DNA of 7,672 nucleotides from Bin5 sp034428395 (lineage in GTDB: Bacteria; Chloroflexota; Anaerolineae; Caldilineales; Caldilineaceae), in the NCBI GenBank assembly GCA_034428395.1, contig DAOUHX010000498.1, positions 1-7,672 on the forward strand, in the 5' to 3' direction. Within the stretch, counting starts at the first letter, position 1. The number at the start of each line of letters is the position of its first letter. Of the stretch, positions 5,441-7,672 are shown one piece after another. A program made the position numbers and the translations under genes. The notes under the pieces are model-generated. The model was not told where the DNA came from, ran no database searches, and worked only from the letters and a program-made list of their open reading frames with translations.

Positions 5441-5484
5441 CGGACGGCGCCAAGACACCTGCAAGGTGGACGAAGCGCCGTCCG
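5441..5484 (+). ncRNA. 44-nt nested hairpin with a purine-rich internal loop, unknown class
   Basis: Outer arms CGGACGGCGC (5441-5450) and GCGCCGTCCG (5475-5484) pair perfectly over 10 bp. Inner arms CACCT (5456-5460) and AGGTG (5464-5468) close a GCA loop. Between them lies a CAAGA/GACGAA internal loop able to form tandem G-A pairs next to the inner stem. It lies 38 bp after the preceding stop and upstream of the next promoter, so it is in the 3' UTR of the FN3/Ig-like gene. There is no U-run. It could be an mRNA 3'-end stabiliser, a protein-binding RNA or a DNA cruciform. Confidence 0.45.
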
Positions 5485-5498
5485 TTGATCTGCGGCTG

Positions 5499-5527
5499 TT
5501 GCCACCTTCGGCCCGATCGTTTATGAT
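5499..5527 (+). promoter_or_regulatory. Sigma70-like promoter for the PhyH gene at 5609
   Basis: The -35 TTGCCA (5499-5504) and -10 TATGAT (5522-5527) are 17 bp apart. Predicted start is near 5534, leaving a leader of about 75 nt. The dioxygenase gene therefore appears to be a separate transcription unit from the membrane-protein gene. Confidence 0.65.
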
Positions 5528-5608
5528 CCAGGCGACAAAACCAATTGAGGGCCTGTACGCGGGCTTGGCAATCTGACGAACATCAGGAAAGAACCCATAG
5601 GACCAACA

Positions 5609-6403
5609 ATGACCGATCTCAATCTGCTTCAGTACCTCTTCGATGTGCAGGGCTACCTTGTGATCGAGAACGCACTGAGCCCCGCCGAGCTGGCTCAGTT
5701 CAATCGCCTGCTGGATGGGCAGCAGCTTCCCGAGCCTGGGCATACACAACGCTTCGGCAGCGCGCCTGACGGATCTGGCTTCCTCGCATGGGGTCAGCCC
5801 TTCGTGGGCCTGTTGGACCATCCCCTCATTATGCCCATCCTGCGCTTTCGGCTGGGCGACTGCTTCCGCCTCGACCGCATCTATGGCATGTGTATGAATC
5901 AAGGGATGGGCAGGGGGCGACTGCACGCAGACTACGGCGCCACTGCCAATACCACACGTGCACAGCAGGGCGAATACGTGCCTTTCCGTGACGACCAGAT
6001 CTACAATGGATTTGTGGTTGTGACCTGGTGTCTGAGCGACTCAGGTCCGGGGATGGGTGGTTTCTGCTGTATTCCCGGCAGCCACAAGAGCAACTACAAG
6101 CTGCCTCAACAGATTGACGAGGCCCCCGAGGATGCCCCCTGCGTTATCATTCCCGAGGCGCCCGCCGGCTCGGCAATCCTGTTCACCGAGGCTCTGACGC
6201 ATGGCACGGCGGCCTGGCAGGCCGAGCATGAACGGCGATCGCTACTCTACAAATACTGTGTGTCGCACATGGCCTGGACCTCGCGGCGCGTCCAACCGCC
6301 CGCCAATGTCGATCTTTCGCCGCGCCAACAGATCCTCTTTCGCGATCCGGCCGACCCCTTTACCCACTTCCCTTCACTCTTCGAAGAACCGCTGGCAGCC
6401 TGA
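5609..6403 (+). CDS. Phytanoyl-CoA dioxygenase (PhyH) family protein
   Basis: A predicted cytoplasmic Fe(II)/2-oxoglutarate-dependent oxygenase of 264 residues, a usual length for bacterial PhyH proteins. The N-terminus (GYLVIENALSPAELAQFNRLLD, about 15-36) is the standard opening helix-strand. The iron site is visible: H106 and D108 in RLHADYG, and distal H198 in LTHGT. Arg 209 or 210 (HERRSLLYKY), 11-12 residues after H198, is the likely 2-oxoglutarate anchor. GGFCCIPGSHKSNY (150-163) is the conserved core turn of the family. Intact Asp in HxD argues for hydroxylation rather than halogenation, where this Asp is replaced by Ala or Gly. AGGA at 5599-5602 lies 6 nt before the ATG. The substrate cannot be read from sequence; bacterial PhyH proteins act on diverse small molecules. 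It is convergent with a second, distantly related PhyH gene. Confidence 0.92.
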   Translation: MTDLNLLQYLFDVQGYLVIENALSPAELAQFNRLLDGQQLPEPGHTQRFGSAPDGSGFLAWGQPFVGLLDHPLIMPILRFRLGDCFRLDRIYGMCMNQGMGRGRLHADYGATANTTRAQQGEYVPFRDDQIYNGFVVVTWCLSDSGPGMGGFCCIPGSHKSNYKLPQQIDEAPEDAPCVIIPEAPAGSAILFTEALTHGTAAWQAEHERRSLLYKYCVSHMAWTSRRVQPPANVDLSPRQQILFRDPADPFTHFPSLFEEPLAA

Positions 6404-6427
6404 ACGGACTGGCAGTGTGCCGCATCC

Positions 6428-6465
6428 CCAGGAAAAGCCTGAACAAGGGCGGCTTCAGATCCTGG
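6428..6465. terminator. Hairpin in the convergent gap between two PhyH genes
   Basis: CCAGGA (6428-6433) pairs with TCCTGG (6460-6465), and inside it CTGAA (6439-6443) pairs with TTCAG (6454-6458). The structure fills most of the 63-bp gap and ends 1 bp before the minus-strand stop codon. No U-run is present in either direction, so it may be a weak bidirectional terminator or a 3'-end stabiliser. Confidence 0.4.
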
Positions 6466-6466
6466 C

Positions 6467-7315
6467 CTACCCCTCCTTCAACGCCTCTAGCTTGGACGGA
6501 GGAATCGTGTCGCCATCCGGCCGGGCGATATGCTGCCAGTAGTTGTCCGGGTCCTCTCCGCGCGCGATGATCGCATCCTGCTTCTCAGGCTCAGGCCCCC
6601 GCACATCCGGCGGAAAATAACGCAGAGTTAGCCCACAGCGCCGCCGGCTGGATGGGTTGGGCTGCGAACCGTGCAGCAGCATATCCGTGTGTAAAGAGAT
6701 CTGCCCCGCCTTCAACTCGACCGAAACCGGTTGGCCGTACCGTTCCGGATTGTGGACGTGCTGCTCCAACACGCCTTCCTCTTCGTCGGTAACCCACTCA
6801 AACGGGATCCGACCCAGATGATGCGTGCCGGGGAAAAGTTTCATCGCTCCATTCTCAACATCTACGTCATCGATTGCAAGCCACACCGTTACAACCTTGC
6901 TCGGCGTCAAGGCCCAAAACGAAGCATCCTGGTGCCAGTAGACCGACTTGGAATCGCCCGGCATCTTCGAGAAATAATGCGTCATGGTGCAGATGATATT
7001 TGGCCCCAAAATGTCCTCAACATAGTCGAGAATCCGGTCCTCCATGACAAGATCGTATATGCCGCCGCAATGTGTATGCCAGCCGCTCATTGCGTAGCTG
7101 TCCAACCCGGCATCCAGAGTCATCTTCAACAGCCCGTCAAAATAGCGCCGGTTGGAATCCGCCTCCTCCGCCGAAAAGAGGTCAAAAGGAAACACGTAGC
7201 CTCTCTCGTTGAATTGCGCGATCTGTCCCGGAGTTAGCTTTTTTGGCTGTTTCGTCTCGGAAGGGAAAAACCTGAGATCCCGTTCCATGCCTGGAAGTGC
7301 ATCGATGACTGCCAT
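6467..7315 (-). CDS. Phytanoyl-CoA dioxygenase (PhyH) family protein
   Basis: A predicted Fe(II)/2-oxoglutarate oxygenase of 282 residues. The open frame extends to 7417, but the ATG at 7315 has AGGAGAG 6 nt upstream (7322-7328), whereas the extra 34 residues are Arg/Gly-rich and unlike any family start, so 7315 is chosen. With that numbering, the iron ligands are H128 and D130 in YWHQDASFW and H215 in LLHGSQPN. Arg 224-226 (SSRRRCG) includes the likely 2-oxoglutarate anchor. ENGAMKLFPGTHHLG (154-168) is the conserved core strand-turn. The WHQD...W setting resembles the PhyH branch that includes aliphatic halogenases, but Asp130 is kept, so hydroxylase chemistry is expected. It lies 146 bp downstream of a Gfo/Idh/MocA gene on the same strand and has its own promoter. 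Similarity to the convergent PhyH gene is limited to the fold motifs. The substrate is unknown. Confidence 0.92.
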   Translation of the reverse strand: MAVIDALPGMERDLRFFPSETKQPKKLTPGQIAQFNERGYVFPFDLFSAEEADSNRRYFDGLLKMTLDAGLDSYAMSGWHTHCGGIYDLVMEDRILDYVEDILGPNIICTMTHYFSKMPGDSKSVYWHQDASFWALTPSKVVTVWLAIDDVDVENGAMKLFPGTHHLGRIPFEWVTDEEEGVLEQHVHNPERYGQPVSVELKAGQISLHTDMLLHGSQPNPSSRRRCGLTLRYFPPDVRGPEPEKQDAIIARGEDPDNYWQHIARPDGDTIPPSKLEALKEG

Positions 7316-7419
7316 GTAATGCTCTCCTATCAGATGTCGAGAAAATCTGCCTGGCCTGCCGCTACCCCTACCCCCTGGAACTGAAACAGACCGGCTCCGC
7401 CCCCCCGCGCCACGCAAGA

Positions 7420-7448
7420 ATCCTAACTTTGCGGCAGGTACTTGTCAA
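7420..7448 (-). promoter_or_regulatory. Sigma70-like promoter for the minus-strand PhyH gene
   Basis: On the minus strand a consensus -35 TTGACA (7448-7443) is followed after exactly 17 bp by TAGGAT (7425-7420). Predicted start near 7413 gives a leader of about 98 nt to the ATG at 7315, which supports the shorter start. It lies between the oxidoreductase stop and the dioxygenase, so the latter need not depend on read-through. Confidence 0.65.
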
Positions 7449-7461
7449 CCTTCTTCGTGAC

Positions 7462-7672
7462 CTATAAAAGGACAACCTCGCCGGTCCTCATCGACTCTGC
7501 AACCGCATCCAGCACACGCATCTGCGCGATGCTGTTTTCCGGTGAGATTCGATGGGGCTGCCCGCTGTCCAGGCAACTGCAGAGGTGCTCCAGCTGGTGC
7601 GTAAACTGGTAAGTGGGTGGGAAATTGATCTCCTCTATGCCGTCGGCGCTGTGATGCTCCAGCGTCACCGGC
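7462..7672 (-). CDS. Gfo/Idh/MocA-family oxidoreductase, C-terminal end (5' truncated)
   Basis: The minus-strand frame is open from the window edge to TAG at 7464-7462 and gives 69 residues. The tail matches the end of NAD(P)-dependent sugar or cyclitol dehydrogenases of the Gfo/Idh/MocA family: F..QLEHLCSCLDSGQPHRISPENSIAQMRVLDAVAESMRTGEVVLL, with the typical acidic/Cys helix, SGxP, and the closing A..SxxTGxxV. The N-terminal Rossmann domain, with the cofactor site and catalytic Lys, is outside the window. GTG at 7668-7666 is an internal codon, not a start. This family often sits beside PhyH dioxygenases and sugar transporters in catabolic clusters, which fits the neighbour at 6467-7315. The substrate is unknown. 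Confidence 0.8.
   Translation of the reverse strand, partial: PVTLEHHSADGIEEINFPPTYQFTHQLEHLCSCLDSGQPHRISPENSIAQMRVLDAVAESMRTGEVVLL

Noticed and set aside
7316..7417. N-terminal extension of the minus-strand dioxygenase (34 extra residues)
   Set aside because: The added part is Arg/Gly-rich, lacks family similarity, starts at or upstream of the predicted transcript start, and a strong ribosome site serves the inner ATG at 7315.

Overview
The window looks like a GC-rich (about 60%) bacterial chromosome segment. Several traits fit Chloroflexota (Anaerolineae/Caldilineae-like, often marine or sponge-associated): long Pro-Thr linkers on secreted proteins, tandem heptamer arrays between genes, a CUT1 sugar ABC transporter with no local ATPase, and abundant PhyH-family dioxygenases next to a Gfo/Idh/MocA oxidoreductase. 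This assignment is inferred from gene content and style; no taxonomic marker is present.

Layout. (1) 1-2105, plus strand: the tail of a sugar-binding protein, then two permeases of one CUT1 importer, with a large stem-loop between the binding-protein and first permease genes. (2) 2106-2634: a gene-free stretch with two different 7-bp tandem arrays and GC-rich hairpins. (3) 2635-3847: a sigma70-like promoter, a short leader carrying a strong intrinsic terminator upstream of the start codon, and a lipoprotein made of three copies of a WxWxRS/YLRA Ig-like module. (4) 3848-4523: a second gene-free stretch ending in another good promoter whose -35 lies inside a perfect palindrome. (5) 4524-5402: a membrane-anchored protein with an FN3 domain, a Pro-Thr linker and one copy of the same Ig-like module. 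(6) 5403-5608: a 44-nt nested hairpin, then a promoter. (7) 5609-6403 (plus) and 6467-7315 (minus): two convergent PhyH dioxygenases with intact HxD...H iron ligands, separated by a 63-bp gap that is mostly one hairpin. (8) 7462-7672, minus strand: the tail of a Gfo/Idh/MocA dehydrogenase, in the same direction as the second dioxygenase, which also has its own promoter.

How the genes work together. The transporter genes are one operon importing an unknown carbohydrate. The oxidoreductase and dioxygenases look like small-molecule catabolism or modification, but no sequence evidence ties them to the transporter. The two Ig-like-module proteins are paralogous surface proteins, each transcribed from its own promoter with a leader of about 110 nt. 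Those leaders share a 13-nt near-identical motif, and the first contains a terminator placed as an attenuator. This pair (promoter, structured leader, surface module protein) is the best candidate here for something undescribed.
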